A DNA stretch of 64,000 bases from Euzebyella saccharophila (GCF_014855495.1 NZ_JACYFJ010000009.1:1-64000), one strand, 5' to 3'. Numbered from the stretch's first letter, positions 45,575 to 54,978 are shown. Program-made: numbers and translations. Notes: generated by a model not told the origin, from the sequence alone.

Positions 45575-46057
45575 CTATTCCTTAACTTCTCTAATGGGAA
45601 TCCAAACCTCCTCTTCAGAATCAGGATGGTTGTTTTTGTATTTTTCCCCGAGAAGTTCAAAATGCGGGCGGTCATCCAATTCATAACCAGAATTTGGCAA
45701 CCAACCCTTAAATATGGCATTCATAGTTTTTGGAAACCCAGAAGGCGGTCCTTTATGAACAAAAACAGCATACTGCCCAGCTGGCAATATCATCGTTTCA
45801 AAATCATCGTTCTCAAAATCGCTCACCTCAACAGCCGCCCATTTCACAAATTCCGTGGTAGGTGAAAAAACTGACTCCGGTTTTGATTTGGGATATACTT
45901 GTAGCGAATATAGGGAAGTACCGATCATGTTCTTTACCAAGCGTTTTTTTTGCATAAATCCGCTCCATAGCTCAAAAGTCCTGTTGTTTTTCAAACTCAT
46001 GCTTAGGGAATGGCCAACCAATTTTTTCTGGCTCAAAAATTCAATTCTAGGTTGCAT
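45575..46057 (-). CDS. GyrI-like (effector-binding) domain protein
   Basis: The 160-residue protein is a single GyrI-like/SHS2 domain: EFVKWAAVEVSDFE, MILPAGQYAVFVHKGPP, AIFKGWLPNSGYELDDRPHF and the C-terminal EEVWIPIREV. The family binds small ligands or hydrolyses cyclic compounds. It follows the YkgJ-family gene with a 6-bp gap on the same strand. Confidence 0.85.
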   Translation of the reverse strand: MQPRIEFLSQKKLVGHSLSMSLKNNRTFELWSGFMQKKRLVKNMIGTSLYSLQVYPKSKPESVFSPTTEFVKWAAVEVSDFENDDFETMILPAGQYAVFVHKGPPSGFPKTMNAIFKGWLPNSGYELDDRPHFELLGEKYKNNHPDSEEEVWIPIREVKE

Positions 46058-46063
46058 AGTGAA

Positions 46064-46561
46064 TTATTTCTGGGGTAAACGTTCTTTCATGGCTTCCACA
46101 ATATTAAAAGCCGCCGGACAGATGGCTACATTTTTCATGGTAAGATGTGCTATTTGTTGAAATTTTTTCCTGTCCGTATGGGGAAACTCTCGGCAAGCTT
46201 TTGGCCGTACATCGTAAATGGAACAATAATTATCCGCACCTAAAAAAGGACAAGGCAGCTGTTGCAGCACATAGTCATTATCCTCATCAATCTTTAAATA
46301 GCTATCGATAAAGACTTGCGGCTTTTGCTTAAAGGACTTTGCAATTCTTTCTATATCGGCATTGGTAAAAAGAGGTCCGGTGGTCTTACAGCAATTGGCG
46401 CAATCTAAACAATCCGTTCGCTCAAACTCCTCTTCATGAAGTTCTTGCATTACGTAATCAAGATTTTTAGGAGGTCGCTTTTTAAGTTTGGCAAAAAACT
46501 TTCTGTTTTCTGTCATCTTTTCCCTAGCCTTTTGAGGAAGTTGCTTCAAGATTTTCTCCAT
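46064..46561 (-). CDS. YkgJ-family cysteine cluster protein
   Basis: The 165-residue protein has the Cys cluster CLDCANCCKTTGPLF and later CPFLGADNYCSIYDVRPKAC, expected to bind zinc or an iron-sulfur site. The name YkgJ describes the family; its role is not settled. A -7 box TAGTTTTG (46579-46586, minus) lies 17 nt before the start. It forms an operon with the GyrI-like gene. Confidence 0.88.
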   Translation of the reverse strand: MEKILKQLPQKAREKMTENRKFFAKLKKRPPKNLDYVMQELHEEEFERTDCLDCANCCKTTGPLFTNADIERIAKSFKQKPQVFIDSYLKIDEDNDYVLQQLPCPFLGADNYCSIYDVRPKACREFPHTDRKKFQQIAHLTMKNVAICPAAFNIVEAMKERLPQK

Positions 46562-46633
46562 CTACCTAAAAATTAAGACAAAACTAAACAAGAAATATTT
46601 AAATAGTCCATTTTTGCATTTGAAACGGCAGAC

Positions 46634-47356
46634 ATGACGAAAGATATACTTGGTCAAGCACTACTTGATTATCAAAACGAAAATTATTCTGAGGATATCA
46701 CCACCTACTCTCCTACGTTGGACGAGGAAGATGTAATGCCACTTCCTTATTTGTTCAGGGATTATTCCCAAATGCCTCAATTGGAGAAGAAAGCCCTTCG
46801 ACTTTGCAAAGGAAAAGTTCTGGATATTGGCGCGGGATCAGGGAGCCATAGTTTGTATCTACAGGAAAAAAAAGTAGACGTAACTGCTCTGGACAATTCT
46901 TCAGGAGCAATTGAAACCTGCCGGCTACGAGGAGTTGAAAAAACCATCCTCCAACCCATTTTAGAGTATTCAGGAGAAACTTACGACACCCTATTACTTC
47001 TTATGAACGGAATTGGCCTAGCGGGCCGAGCTGCCAATTTAAATACGTTTTTAAAGCACCTTACATCGTTATTAAAACCCAATGGTCAAATTTTATTGGA
47101 TTCTAGCGATATCATTTATATGTTCGAAGAAGATGAAGACGGCGGTGTTTGGGTTCCCAATACCGGTAACTATTACGGAGAGGTAGATTTTCAAATGACC
47201 TACAAAGAACAGAAAGGAAAAACCTTTAATTGGCTCTATCTAGATTACAAAAGCCTTGAAAATGCCGCAGAACTGGCGGGCTTAAGCTGTGAGATGGTTT
47301 TGGAGGGGGAACATTATGATTATCTGGCACGATTATGGAAGGATTCCTCCAAATGA
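46634..47356 (+). CDS. Class I SAM-dependent methyltransferase
   Basis: The 240-residue protein has the Rossmann SAM site VLDIGAGSGSHSLYL (about 61-75), ALDNSS as the acidic second strand and a PNGQILLDSSDI strand. The N-terminal 55 residues form a lid with many acidic residues. It may modify a small molecule; no motif names the substrate. The next gene begins 23 bp downstream. Confidence 0.88.
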   Translation: MTKDILGQALLDYQNENYSEDITTYSPTLDEEDVMPLPYLFRDYSQMPQLEKKALRLCKGKVLDIGAGSGSHSLYLQEKKVDVTALDNSSGAIETCRLRGVEKTILQPILEYSGETYDTLLLLMNGIGLAGRAANLNTFLKHLTSLLKPNGQILLDSSDIIYMFEEDEDGGVWVPNTGNYYGEVDFQMTYKEQKGKTFNWLYLDYKSLENAAELAGLSCEMVLEGEHYDYLARLWKDSSK

Positions 47357-47379
47357 CCGTCTAACCTAAGGTGGGCCTA

Positions 47380-48324
47380 ATGACAAAACGTATGAAAAAT
47401 TCATTCTTAGTTCTTCTCAGTATGGTATTCTGCCTTATACAAGGCTGTTCAGATAATTCCTTGGACGTAACCAATGACCCCTCGGAACCTAAAGCGGTGG
47501 ACAAGACGGCAAACTTGCAAAGCACGGGAGATTCCGCCAATGATATTTTAAGCAATTCGTCCTTTTCCAAATTAAAAATCGAAATAGCCTATGTAGAAGG
47601 GTTTGGTCCTACCCAAGAAGCTATAGACGGATTTATTTCCTATCTCAAAGAGCGTACGTTCAAGGAAGAAATAGAAGTAGAATATGCATCTTTGAGCTCC
47701 CCAGATGAAGAAAGTCTTACGCTTGAGGAAATTATAGAATTGGAAAACCAAAACAGAACGGTTTACAATGACGGGAACACCCTAGGGATATATATTTATT
47801 TTTCTGATGCCCCAGCGGAGGGGGATGACTTGGAGGAAGGATTGGTTACCTTGGGAGCCGTTTACAGAAATACTTCCATGATCATACACGAAGCCACGGT
47901 AAGAAGATTGGCCGATCAAAGCTTCTTTATCTCTGATGCCGATGTAGAACTCACTACTTTGAACCATGAATTTGGGCATCTATTTGGACTGGTAAATTTA
48001 GGCTCGGATATGGTCAATGACCATGAAGACGTAAAACTAGACGAAAACGGAGAACAGGAAATAGATAGAAATGGGAATCCCGTAGGCAATAATCACTGCT
48101 CTGTTGATGGTTGCCTTATGCGTGCCGAACTTCAATTTGGAAGGTCAACGAGCAAAGGAAATTTACTTGTTCCAGAACATATATTGGACCATAAAGTAAC
48201 GTGTAGGCTTAACGGAAATACCGTAATGCATTTATTGGAAAGTAAATCTGCCAAGGACCTTATCGTCGCTCCAGAACTTGACACACAGTGTCTATTGGAT
48301 TTGGCCAATAACGGCGGTAGGTAA
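47380..48324 (+). CDS. Membrane-anchored metalloprotease lipoprotein
   Basis: The ATG at 47380 gives 314 residues with a lipoprotein signal ending CLIQGC. A zinc motif HEFGHLFGLVN (extended HExxHxxG) lies in TTLNHEFGHLF, followed by an acidic linker (HEDVKLDENGEQEIDRNGN) and a Cys-rich end (HCSVDGCLM). It looks like a metzincin-like peptidase at the cell surface. The third zinc ligand may be the nearby His or Asp; the substrate is unknown. GTG at 47371 is a weaker start. Confidence 0.7.
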   Translation: MTKRMKNSFLVLLSMVFCLIQGCSDNSLDVTNDPSEPKAVDKTANLQSTGDSANDILSNSSFSKLKIEIAYVEGFGPTQEAIDGFISYLKERTFKEEIEVEYASLSSPDEESLTLEEIIELENQNRTVYNDGNTLGIYIYFSDAPAEGDDLEEGLVTLGAVYRNTSMIIHEATVRRLADQSFFISDADVELTTLNHEFGHLFGLVNLGSDMVNDHEDVKLDENGEQEIDRNGNPVGNNHCSVDGCLMRAELQFGRSTSKGNLLVPEHILDHKVTCRLNGNTVMHLLESKSAKDLIVAPELDTQCLLDLANNGGR

Positions 48325-48327
48325 ACC

Positions 48328-48960
48328 CTACGGAATATTTAGATATTTATGGGTCTGAAGAGACACCTTCCATTTAGGGTTGGCCATTACATAATCCACA
48401 ATTAAAGGCACTACTTTATCCCGTACGCTCCATTCTGGCTGTAAGTAAAGAATGCAGTCCACATTTACTTTCGCTGCCTGTTCTTCTGCAAAAATCAAAT
48501 CGTGTTTGTTATAGACAATCACTTTTAATTCATGCGCCACATCATAAATACGCTCCTCCGGTAATTTATTTTTTTTGGGAGAAAGACAGATCCAGTCCCA
48601 AGTACCGGTTAAGGGGTAGGCCCCTGAAGTTTCTATGTGCGTACTAAGATTTTTCTCCTTGAGAGCACTGGTTAGCGGATCCATATTCCAAGTCAAAGGC
48701 TCCCCTCCTGTTACGACAATGGTGTTGGAATATTTGGCGGCATTTTCCACTATGTCATTAATTGCCGTTGGAGGATGCGTACCTGCATTCCAACTTTCCT
48801 TTACATCACACCAATGACAACCTACATCACAGCCCCCAACCCTTATAAAATAAGCAGCCGTACCTTTATGATATCCTTCTCCTTGAATAGTATAAAACTC
48901 CTCCATTAAAGGCAACATTAGGCCTTTATCTACTTCCCTTAAAACTTCCTCTTCAACCAT
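48328..48960 (-). CDS. queE: 7-carboxy-7-deazaguanine synthase (radical SAM)
   Basis: From the ATG at 48960 the protein has 210 residues. The radical SAM cluster has C-x3-C-x2-C spacing in GGCDVGCHWCD (Cys44, Cys48, Cys51), with GGEPL at the SAM site and EFYTIQGEGYHKGTAAYFIR at the N-terminus, a QueE hallmark. It makes CDG for queuosine biosynthesis. A -7 box TATCTTTG lies 4 nt before the start codon, pointing to a leaderless mRNA. Confidence 0.93.
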   Translation of the reverse strand: MVEEEVLREVDKGLMLPLMEEFYTIQGEGYHKGTAAYFIRVGGCDVGCHWCDVKESWNAGTHPPTAINDIVENAAKYSNTIVVTGGEPLTWNMDPLTSALKEKNLSTHIETSGAYPLTGTWDWICLSPKKNKLPEERIYDVAHELKVIVYNKHDLIFAEEQAAKVNVDCILYLQPEWSVRDKVVPLIVDYVMANPKWKVSLQTHKYLNIP

Positions 48961-48964
48961 TTGG

Positions 48965-48996
48965 CAAAGATAGTGCTTGTTGGCAGCAAAACCCAA
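48965..48996 (-). promoter_or_regulatory. Promoter of queE, leaderless
   Basis: On the minus strand TTG (48994-48996), a 21-nt spacer, TATCTTTG (48965-48972), then CCAA and ATG at 48960. Confidence 0.55.
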
Positions 48997-49114
48997 AAAA
49001 TAGAATTTGCAATTACCTGCATCTCAATAAATGCGCAAACGCAACTGCCAATTTGTAATTTCACTTCAGCCAAAAGAAGCAAAATTCCCTTATTTTTACC
49101 CAAAATTCTATCTC

Positions 49115-50617
49115 ATGGCCACCAAAGAAGATTTTTTCAACCATATAGAAAAAGGGTATACTACCAAAGGGGAACACATAGTTATGGGCGCTGCCATGCT
49201 CAATGGCGAGGCGGTTACCAACGCACATGTTAAAGTACCCCTAAAAACTATGAACCGCCATGGTTTGATTGCTGGCGCCACGGGTACCGGTAAGACCAAG
49301 ACACTTCAGGTTTTGGCAGAAAACCTTTCTGATAAGGGGGTGCCGGTCTTGTTGATGGATCTTAAGGGAGATTTAAGTGGCATTGCGCAAGCAAGTGAGG
49401 GTCATCCCAAGATAGACGAACGCCATGCCAAAATAGGATTGCCTTTTGAGCCTAAGTCCTTTCCGGTAGAGATACTATCACTCTCAGAACAAGATGGTGT
49501 CAAGTTAAGGGCTACGGTATCAGAATTCGGCCCAGTATTACTCTCCAGAATCCTTGACCTGACCGTGACACAGGAAGGCATAGTGGCCGTAGTTTTTAAG
49601 TATTGTGATGATAACAAGTTGCCTTTATTGGATCTTAAGGATTTTAAAAAAGTACTCCAATATGCTACGGGAGAAGGAAAAGCGGAGTTTGCTAAAGATT
49701 ACGGAAGAATCTCCAGCAGTTCTACCGGAGCCATCCTGAGAAAAATTATTGAACTGGAACAACAAGGAGCTGAACTTTTTTTTGGAGAAAAGTCTTTTGA
49801 AGTGGATGACCTTACCCGCGTAGATGAGAATGGTAGGGGCTACATTAATATAATCCGTCTGACGGATATACAGGACAGGCCCAAACTGTTTTCTACCTTT
49901 ATGTTAAGCTTGTTGGCAGAAATATATGGAACCTTTCCTGAACAAGGAGACAGTGATAGACCAGAACTTATTCTTTTTATAGACGAGGCCCATCTCATTT
50001 TCAACGAAGCCTCCAAAGCGCTTTTAGAGCAAATTGAAAGTATTGTAAAATTGATTCGTTCAAAAGGTATCGGACTCTATTTTGTTACCCAAAACCCTAC
50101 TGATGTGCCCGATGCGGTACTCTCTCAATTGGGGTTAAAGGTGCAACATGCCCTGCGTGCCTTTACGGCCAAAGACCGCAAAGCTATCAAGTTAACCGCC
50201 GAAAACTATCCTGATTCGGAGTATTATGACACCAAAGAAGTGCTTACTTCATTGGGAATTGGAGAGGCATTGGTAAGTGCCTTGGATGAAAAAGGAAGAC
50301 CTACTCCGCTCGCTGCCACCTTACTTAGAGCCCCCATGAGCCGAATGGATGTTCTTACAGACACTGAATTGAAAGACTTGATTTCCTCCTCAAAATTGGT
50401 AAAAAAATATGGGGACATCATAGACCGTGAAAGTGCTTACGAAATATTGAACGAGAAAATTGAAAAAGCCGAAGCAGAGGCAGAAAAGGAAAAAGCCAAA
50501 CCAAGGACAAGAGCTAGAAAAAGCTCCTATACCAGACAAAACCCCGTTATCAAGGTATTGACAAGCGCCACGTTTATTAGAGGCGTTTTAGGAGTGCTTA
50601 AAAAGGTTATCAGGTAA
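49115..50617 (+). CDS. HerA-like ATPase (DUF853/YjgR family)
   Basis: The ATG at 49115 gives 500 residues. The Walker A loop is GATGTGKT (54-61), with Walker B in ELILFIDEAHLIF and sensor motifs in LYFVTQNPTDVP. The family is a FtsK-HerA-type pump ATPase of unclear role in bacteria. A Lys/Glu/Ala-rich helix (about 445-480) precedes a short basic tail. The longer frame upstream to 49031 is unlikely because it begins in the queE promoter region. Confidence 0.9.
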   Translation: MATKEDFFNHIEKGYTTKGEHIVMGAAMLNGEAVTNAHVKVPLKTMNRHGLIAGATGTGKTKTLQVLAENLSDKGVPVLLMDLKGDLSGIAQASEGHPKIDERHAKIGLPFEPKSFPVEILSLSEQDGVKLRATVSEFGPVLLSRILDLTVTQEGIVAVVFKYCDDNKLPLLDLKDFKKVLQYATGEGKAEFAKDYGRISSSSTGAILRKIIELEQQGAELFFGEKSFEVDDLTRVDENGRGYINIIRLTDIQDRPKLFSTFMLSLLAEIYGTFPEQGDSDRPELILFIDEAHLIFNEASKALLEQIESIVKLIRSKGIGLYFVTQNPTDVPDAVLSQLGLKVQHALRAFTAKDRKAIKLTAENYPDSEYYDTKEVLTSLGIGEALVSALDEKGRPTPLAATLLRAPMSRMDVLTDTELKDLISSSKLVKKYGDIIDRESAYEILNEKIEKAEAEAEKEKAKPRTRARKSSYTRQNPVIKVLTSATFIRGVLGVLKKVIR

Positions 50618-50654
50618 GAATTATTGGTTCAGAAAAAATTTATAAAAGTTTTAT

Positions 50655-51203
50655 ATGAGATATATTATTTTGATCAGCGCTTTGCTTTTAGGACTTTCAA
50701 GCTGCCAAACTGAAAAAGACACTACTTTTTTGGTATCCAAGGATGCCGTAGGTAAACTTGAACGTATTAGCCTAGCAAGGGATATTGAAATTATCTACGA
50801 AAATGACTCGATTGTTAAAGATTCAACGGTCATTAATACCTCCAACAATAGCAAAAAAATAAAGGTTTTTGAAAAAGGTGGAAAGCATCTATTGACCCTC
50901 ACTCCTAGCTCGGATAGCATCCCTACCATTGAGAATATTCGCATTGAGGACAAACGCTATGTTACGGAAAAGGGAATAGGATTATTGAGCACCTTTAAGG
51001 ATATTAAGGACAACTACACTATTAGGAAAGTGATTACCTCCATGAACAACGTGGTCATTTTGCTAAAGGATAGCGATGTTTATTTTACCATAAGCAAGGA
51101 GGAGCTTCCGTCAAGTTTAAGGTATGCTTCGAGCGTCAACATTGAGGCGGTTCAAATACCTGATGATGCCAAAATCAAGTATATGATGGTCGCCTGGGAG
51201 TAG
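50655..51203 (+). CDS. Hypothetical lipoprotein
   Basis: The 182-residue protein has a lipoprotein signal ending LGLSSC (Cys17) and a beta-rich body with no recognised domain (SKDAVGKLERISLARDIEII, then a C-terminal VVILLKDSDVYFTISKEELP). It follows the HerA-like gene by 37 bp and may be read from the same transcript. Confidence 0.7.
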   Translation: MRYIILISALLLGLSSCQTEKDTTFLVSKDAVGKLERISLARDIEIIYENDSIVKDSTVINTSNNSKKIKVFEKGGKHLLTLTPSSDSIPTIENIRIEDKRYVTEKGIGLLSTFKDIKDNYTIRKVITSMNNVVILLKDSDVYFTISKEELPSSLRYASSVNIEAVQIPDDAKIKYMMVAWE

Positions 51204-51264
51204 TTAGGCTCTATTATAAAACCCTTCAAAACGAAGTAAACGAAGTAAAAGAATCCTTTCCCCA

Positions 51265-52113
51265 TTGAACAAACTTATTCCAAAGATTTACGGTCAATAT
51301 TTCAATTTTTTGGCACTTTTTTCAAAACGAAGGGCGGCCTTGGCCACCTTTGAGGTTTTTAGTAAAGTGCGCAAGGGCCGGGTGCTACCTCAACAAAAAA
51401 CCTATTTAGAGGAGGCCAAGGACCAGATTTTAGAAATTGAAAATCATACTATCCAAACCTACCAATGGTCAGGAAAAAGAGAGACCGTACTTTTAGTACA
51501 CGGTTGGGAAAGCAATACTTTTAGATGGCGCAACTTGATTGCCAAATTGAAAGATGCAGATTACAACATTGTAGCCTTTGATGCACCAGGGCATGGAAAT
51601 TCATCAGGAAAGAACCTACACTTACCTTTGTATATCAACTGTATTCAAGCCATGGTTGATGAATACGCACCAGCTCACGTGATAGCGCATTCCTTTGGTG
51701 GAATGGCCCTACTTTTCAATGAATATCTGCGACCTAGCGACTATATTGAAAAAATGGTCACCATCGGCTCGCCTTCAGAATTTCGGGAATTACTTGGCCA
51801 TTATCAAAAATTGGTAGGATTTAACAATCGGGTGCTATCCGCTTTCGAAGATTACATAAGAGAACGGTTTGGAATGGAAGTGGATAATTTTTCGTCCTCT
51901 AAATTTGTAGCCAATAATCATAAAAAAGGATTGTTGCTACATGACAGATTAGATATTTTAGCACCATTTCATGCTTCGGAAAAAGTTCATGCCCATTGGA
52001 AAGGAAGTCGGTTTATAAAAACTAAGGGGTTGGGACATTCCATGCATCAGCCTCATATAAATGAATATATTGTCCATTTTTTGGAAGATAAGCCTATAAT
52101 TGAAAAGCATTAG
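51265..52113 (+). CDS. Alpha/beta hydrolase
   Basis: The 282-residue enzyme starts at TTG 51265. The oxyanion region VLLVHGWES, nucleophile AHSFGGMAL and the C-terminal His in GLGHSMHQPH are visible. Substrate class is not known. Its stop codon overlaps that of the converging HxlR gene by 4 nt. Confidence 0.85.
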   Translation: MNKLIPKIYGQYFNFLALFSKRRAALATFEVFSKVRKGRVLPQQKTYLEEAKDQILEIENHTIQTYQWSGKRETVLLVHGWESNTFRWRNLIAKLKDADYNIVAFDAPGHGNSSGKNLHLPLYINCIQAMVDEYAPAHVIAHSFGGMALLFNEYLRPSDYIEKMVTIGSPSEFRELLGHYQKLVGFNNRVLSAFEDYIRERFGMEVDNFSSSKFVANNHKKGLLLHDRLDILAPFHASEKVHAHWKGSRFIKTKGLGHSMHQPHINEYIVHFLEDKPIIEKH

Positions 52114-52472
52114 CCTACCTCTACTACCCTCTCTCTATGTTCCAGGCCCCATTCTATCATGGAGTCCATAACGGCGAGTATTTTTTTTCCGCTCTCCGTT
52201 AGGTGATATTCGATACGAACCGGAGTTGTGTTAAAGACCTTCCGTTCTACCACGCCGTTCAGCTCCAACTCTTTTAATTCCTTACTTAGCATTCTGGGGG
52301 TAATCTTTCCTATATTTTCCTGCAAGTCCTTAAAGCGATGAATTCCATACAAAAGGGAAGCAATTATGGGCATTTTCCACTTTCCACTAATAACATTTAG
52401 CGTATCGTTAACCGCCAAAACGTATTGCCTAGGGCATTTCTTCACTTCTAACAATTCTTTTAAATCACTCAT
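52110..52472 (-). CDS. HxlR-family (DUF24) redox-sensing regulator
   Basis: The 120-residue winged-helix protein has the family core CPRQYVLAVNDTLNVISGKW, FKDLQENIGKITPRMLSKEL and PVRIEYHLTESGKK. The N-terminal Cys13-Pro is the conserved redox thiol of YodB/CatR/QorR relatives, which sense quinones, diamide or aldehydes. It is divergent from an SDR gene, and its promoter region holds three dyads. Confidence 0.92.
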   Translation of the reverse strand: MSDLKELLEVKKCPRQYVLAVNDTLNVISGKWKMPIIASLLYGIHRFKDLQENIGKITPRMLSKELKELELNGVVERKVFNTTPVRIEYHLTESGKKILAVMDSMIEWGLEHRERVVEVG

Positions 52473-52493
52473 TTACAGATATTAAAATATAAC

Positions 52494-52528
52494 TATACAA
52501 AAGTATACCAATACTTTTTAGTAATCAA
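52494..52528 (-). promoter_or_regulatory. HxlR promoter with overlapping operators
   Basis: On the minus strand TTG (52526-52528), 20 nt, TACTTTTG (52498-52505). A dyad TATAC-AAAA-GTATA (52494-52507) covers the -7 box. A second dyad TACT-TTTT-AGTA (52512-52523) lies in the spacer, similar to YodB-type sites. Confidence 0.6.
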
Positions 52529-52529
52529 C

Positions 52530-52560
52530 TATACTTTGTATACCAAAAGTAATAATTTTG
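52530..52560 (+). promoter_or_regulatory. SDR promoter with dyad
   Basis: A dyad TATAC-TTT-GTATA (52530-52542) lies just upstream of a -7 box TAATTTTG (52553-52560), 27 nt before the SDR start codon. The dyad shares its arms with the one over the hxlR -7 box. Confidence 0.55.
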
Positions 52561-52587
52561 TTTCATATAAATTGAATTTTTGTAATT

Positions 52588-53457
52588 ATGATACTAGTAA
52601 CCGGATCAACAGGATCTTTTGGCTCTTTAGTGATTGAGCATTTAATTGACAAAGGAATAAACAAAAGTGATATTGCCGCCTTGGTGCGTGATGAAGAAAA
52701 AGCATCCAAGGTGTTACCCAAAGGCATTAAATTTAGAAAAGGTAACTATAATGACTACCGCACCTTGGTAGAAGCTTTTAAAGATGTAGACCAACTCATG
52801 TTTGTTTCCGGTAGTGAAGTTGCAACAAGGGAGGCGCAACATAAAAATGTGGTCAATGCTGCAAAGGAGGCTGGCGTAGGGCACGTGGTATACACCTCTT
52901 TTATGAGGAATGACGAGATTAAAAACTCCGGAATAGCATTCTTGCAGGACACGCATATTAAAACTGAAAATTGGATCAAGGAAAGTGGTATTACGTACAC
53001 AATAATCCAGAATGCCTTGTATGCCGATATGCTTCCGATGTTCATAGGGGAAAAAGCGATTGAAAACAGCCTTATTGTTCAACCAGCACAAGATGGTAAA
53101 ATAAGTGCATTACTGCGTACCGAAATGGCAGAAGCTGCCGCTGAAGTCCTTACAACCAATGGCCATGAGAATACCACTTATGTTTTGTCCAATCCTGATG
53201 TAGTGTCGTATATGGATATAGCTCAAATACTATCGGACATCACAGGGAAGGAAATTAAATATCAATCCCCAACGGTAGCCGATTTTGAAAAAGCCTTAAA
53301 AGACAAAAATGTTCCAGATGAGTACATTGGGCTTTTCGTAGGGTTCTCCATAGCCCAAGCTCAAGGGGAGTTAGCACTTCAAGACGCTAGTCTTGAACAA
53401 CTTTTAGGTCGTAAACCCATAACAATTAGAGAAACTTTGACAAAGATATATGGTTAA
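52588..53457 (+). CDS. NmrA/QOR2-like NAD(P)-binding SDR
   Basis: The 289-residue atypical SDR has the nucleotide loop VTGSTGSFGSLVI (4-16) and lacks the YxxxK catalytic pair of classical SDRs. The layout matches QorB/YtfG-type quinone oxidoreductases and NmrA sensors. Pairing with an HxlR regulator is the standard setting of quinone-stress genes. The stop codon TAA is directly followed by the ATG of the dioxygenase gene. Confidence 0.88.
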   Translation: MILVTGSTGSFGSLVIEHLIDKGINKSDIAALVRDEEKASKVLPKGIKFRKGNYNDYRTLVEAFKDVDQLMFVSGSEVATREAQHKNVVNAAKEAGVGHVVYTSFMRNDEIKNSGIAFLQDTHIKTENWIKESGITYTIIQNALYADMLPMFIGEKAIENSLIVQPAQDGKISALLRTEMAEAAAEVLTTNGHENTTYVLSNPDVVSYMDIAQILSDITGKEIKYQSPTVADFEKALKDKNVPDEYIGLFVGFSIAQAQGELALQDASLEQLLGRKPITIRETLTKIYG

Positions 53458-54351
53458 ATGAAGCGAAAAGCTTTTATTAGAGCATTGGGATTATCCATTT
53501 TAAGTACACCAAGCATGACAACATTGAAGGAACTGGAAAAATTTTCCAGTAATTTAAAAAATACCTCCCTCATGCCCGCTTTATTTTTGGGTCATGGTTC
53601 GCCCATGAACGGGATTGAAGACAATGAGTTTGTAAGGGAGTTTAAAAAACTGGGGCAACAGCTGGATAAACCCAATGCTATAATAGTTGTATCTGCCCAC
53701 TGGGAGACTTTTGGCACAAAAGTAACAGCAATGGAAAACCCTCCAACCATTCATGATTTTGGTGGTTTTCCTAAAGAACTTTATGAGGTGCAATATCCTG
53801 CCCCCGGAAACCCAAAATTGGCGAAGGATATTTCGCAAATGCTCCATCCAAATTATGAGGTAACCTTAGACCATCGTTGGGGACTTGACCACGGTTCCTG
53901 GACGGTAGTCAAGCACATTTTTCCTAATGCAGATGTGCCCATTATTCAACTAAGTCTCAATAAATCCTATACACCAAAGGATCATTTTCAATTGGCACAA
54001 CAATTACAAAAGTTGAGAAGCAAAGGTGTATTGATTGTTGGCAGTGGTAATATGGTTCATAATCTTAGACAGGTAGCTTGGGACAAAATTTCTGAGAATT
54101 ATGGGTACGATTGGGCCTTAGAGGCCAGGAATAAAATGAATCAATGGATTTTAGATGGCAATTCTGAGGAACTTATAAATTATAGGAGTCACGGTAAAGC
54201 CTTTGATTTGGCAATTCCTACACCAGAACATTTCCTCCCCCTACTCTATACCCTTGGACTTAGAAATGAGAAGGATGAAGTTTCCCTGTTTAATGATGTA
54301 CCCTTGGCAGGATCCCTAAGTATGACTTCTGTGAAGCTCTCACACGAATAA
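53458..54351 (+). CDS. ygiD: DODA/LigB-type extradiol dioxygenase
   Basis: The 297-residue protein has a basic N-terminus (MKRKAFIRALGLSILST) and then a 4,5-DOPA-dioxygenase-type domain of the LigB fold. Metal ligands lie in FLGHGSPMN, VSAHWETFG and WGLDHGSWT. It would cleave catechols. Being coupled to a quinone-reductase-like SDR suggests detoxification of quinones and catechols. The N-terminal extension may be an export signal of the twin-Arg-independent type, or simply disordered. Confidence 0.88.
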   Translation: MKRKAFIRALGLSILSTPSMTTLKELEKFSSNLKNTSLMPALFLGHGSPMNGIEDNEFVREFKKLGQQLDKPNAIIVVSAHWETFGTKVTAMENPPTIHDFGGFPKELYEVQYPAPGNPKLAKDISQMLHPNYEVTLDHRWGLDHGSWTVVKHIFPNADVPIIQLSLNKSYTPKDHFQLAQQLQKLRSKGVLIVGSGNMVHNLRQVAWDKISENYGYDWALEARNKMNQWILDGNSEELINYRSHGKAFDLAIPTPEHFLPLLYTLGLRNEKDEVSLFNDVPLAGSLSMTSVKLSHE

Positions 54352-54399
54352 AAGTAAGACCCTAAAAAAGTATCTTGCGAGCTTTTAAACTTTTGATGT

Positions 54400-54915
54400 A
54401 TGGTTAAAATAGAGGAGGCCGCCATCCAGGATTGTCAAAAACTAATAGCTTTGGGAAAAAGCACCTTTTCAACCTCTCATGGGCACAGCGCCGCACCCCA
54501 AAATATTCAAGAATATATGGATGCTAATTTCACAGTGACTAAATTACTTCCTGAACTTTTGGATAAAAATTGTATTTATTCCCTTATTTACATGGATGAT
54601 TCTCTAGCGGGATACTCTAAAATCACACTAAATGCAACCCATCTCCAGATAAATTCCTCACAAGCAACCAAATTGGATCGGCTGTATCTAGACCAAAATT
54701 TTTACGGTAAAGACCTTGGTAAAAAATTGATGCACCATAACTTTCGACTATCCCAAGAAAAGCAACAATTGGGGATGTGGCTTTATGTTTGGAAGGAAAA
54801 CAAACGGGCCGTCAACTTTTATCAAAAAATGGATTTTAAGATTGTAGGGGAAGACGATTTTAGGATAACGGACACTCACAGTAATCCTAATTTTATAATG
54901 TACCGGGAATATTGA
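54400..54915 (+). CDS. GNAT-family N-acetyltransferase
   Basis: The 171-residue protein has an RxxGxG-like loop replaced by LDQNFYGKDLGKKLM (about 104-118) after LDRLYL, then NKRAVNFYQKMDFKIVG, a classic GNAT end. The acceptor is unknown. It begins 48 bp after the dioxygenase gene. Confidence 0.85.
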   Translation: MVKIEEAAIQDCQKLIALGKSTFSTSHGHSAAPQNIQEYMDANFTVTKLLPELLDKNCIYSLIYMDDSLAGYSKITLNATHLQINSSQATKLDRLYLDQNFYGKDLGKKLMHHNFRLSQEKQQLGMWLYVWKENKRAVNFYQKMDFKIVGEDDFRITDTHSNPNFIMYREY

Positions 54916-54948
54916 ATCCTAAAGAAAGTATAAATAAACTATAAGTAT

Positions 54949-54978
54949 TTGGAATATATATTCCAATTTATATATTTG
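54949..54978 (+). promoter_or_regulatory. Promoter and operator of the TetR gene
   Basis: TTG (54949-54951), 19 nt spacer, then TATATTTG (54971-54978), 4 nt before the GTG start. A perfect 18-bp palindrome, TTGGAATAT/ATATTCCAA (54949-54966), covers the -33 element and most of the spacer, ideal for repression. Confidence 0.7.
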
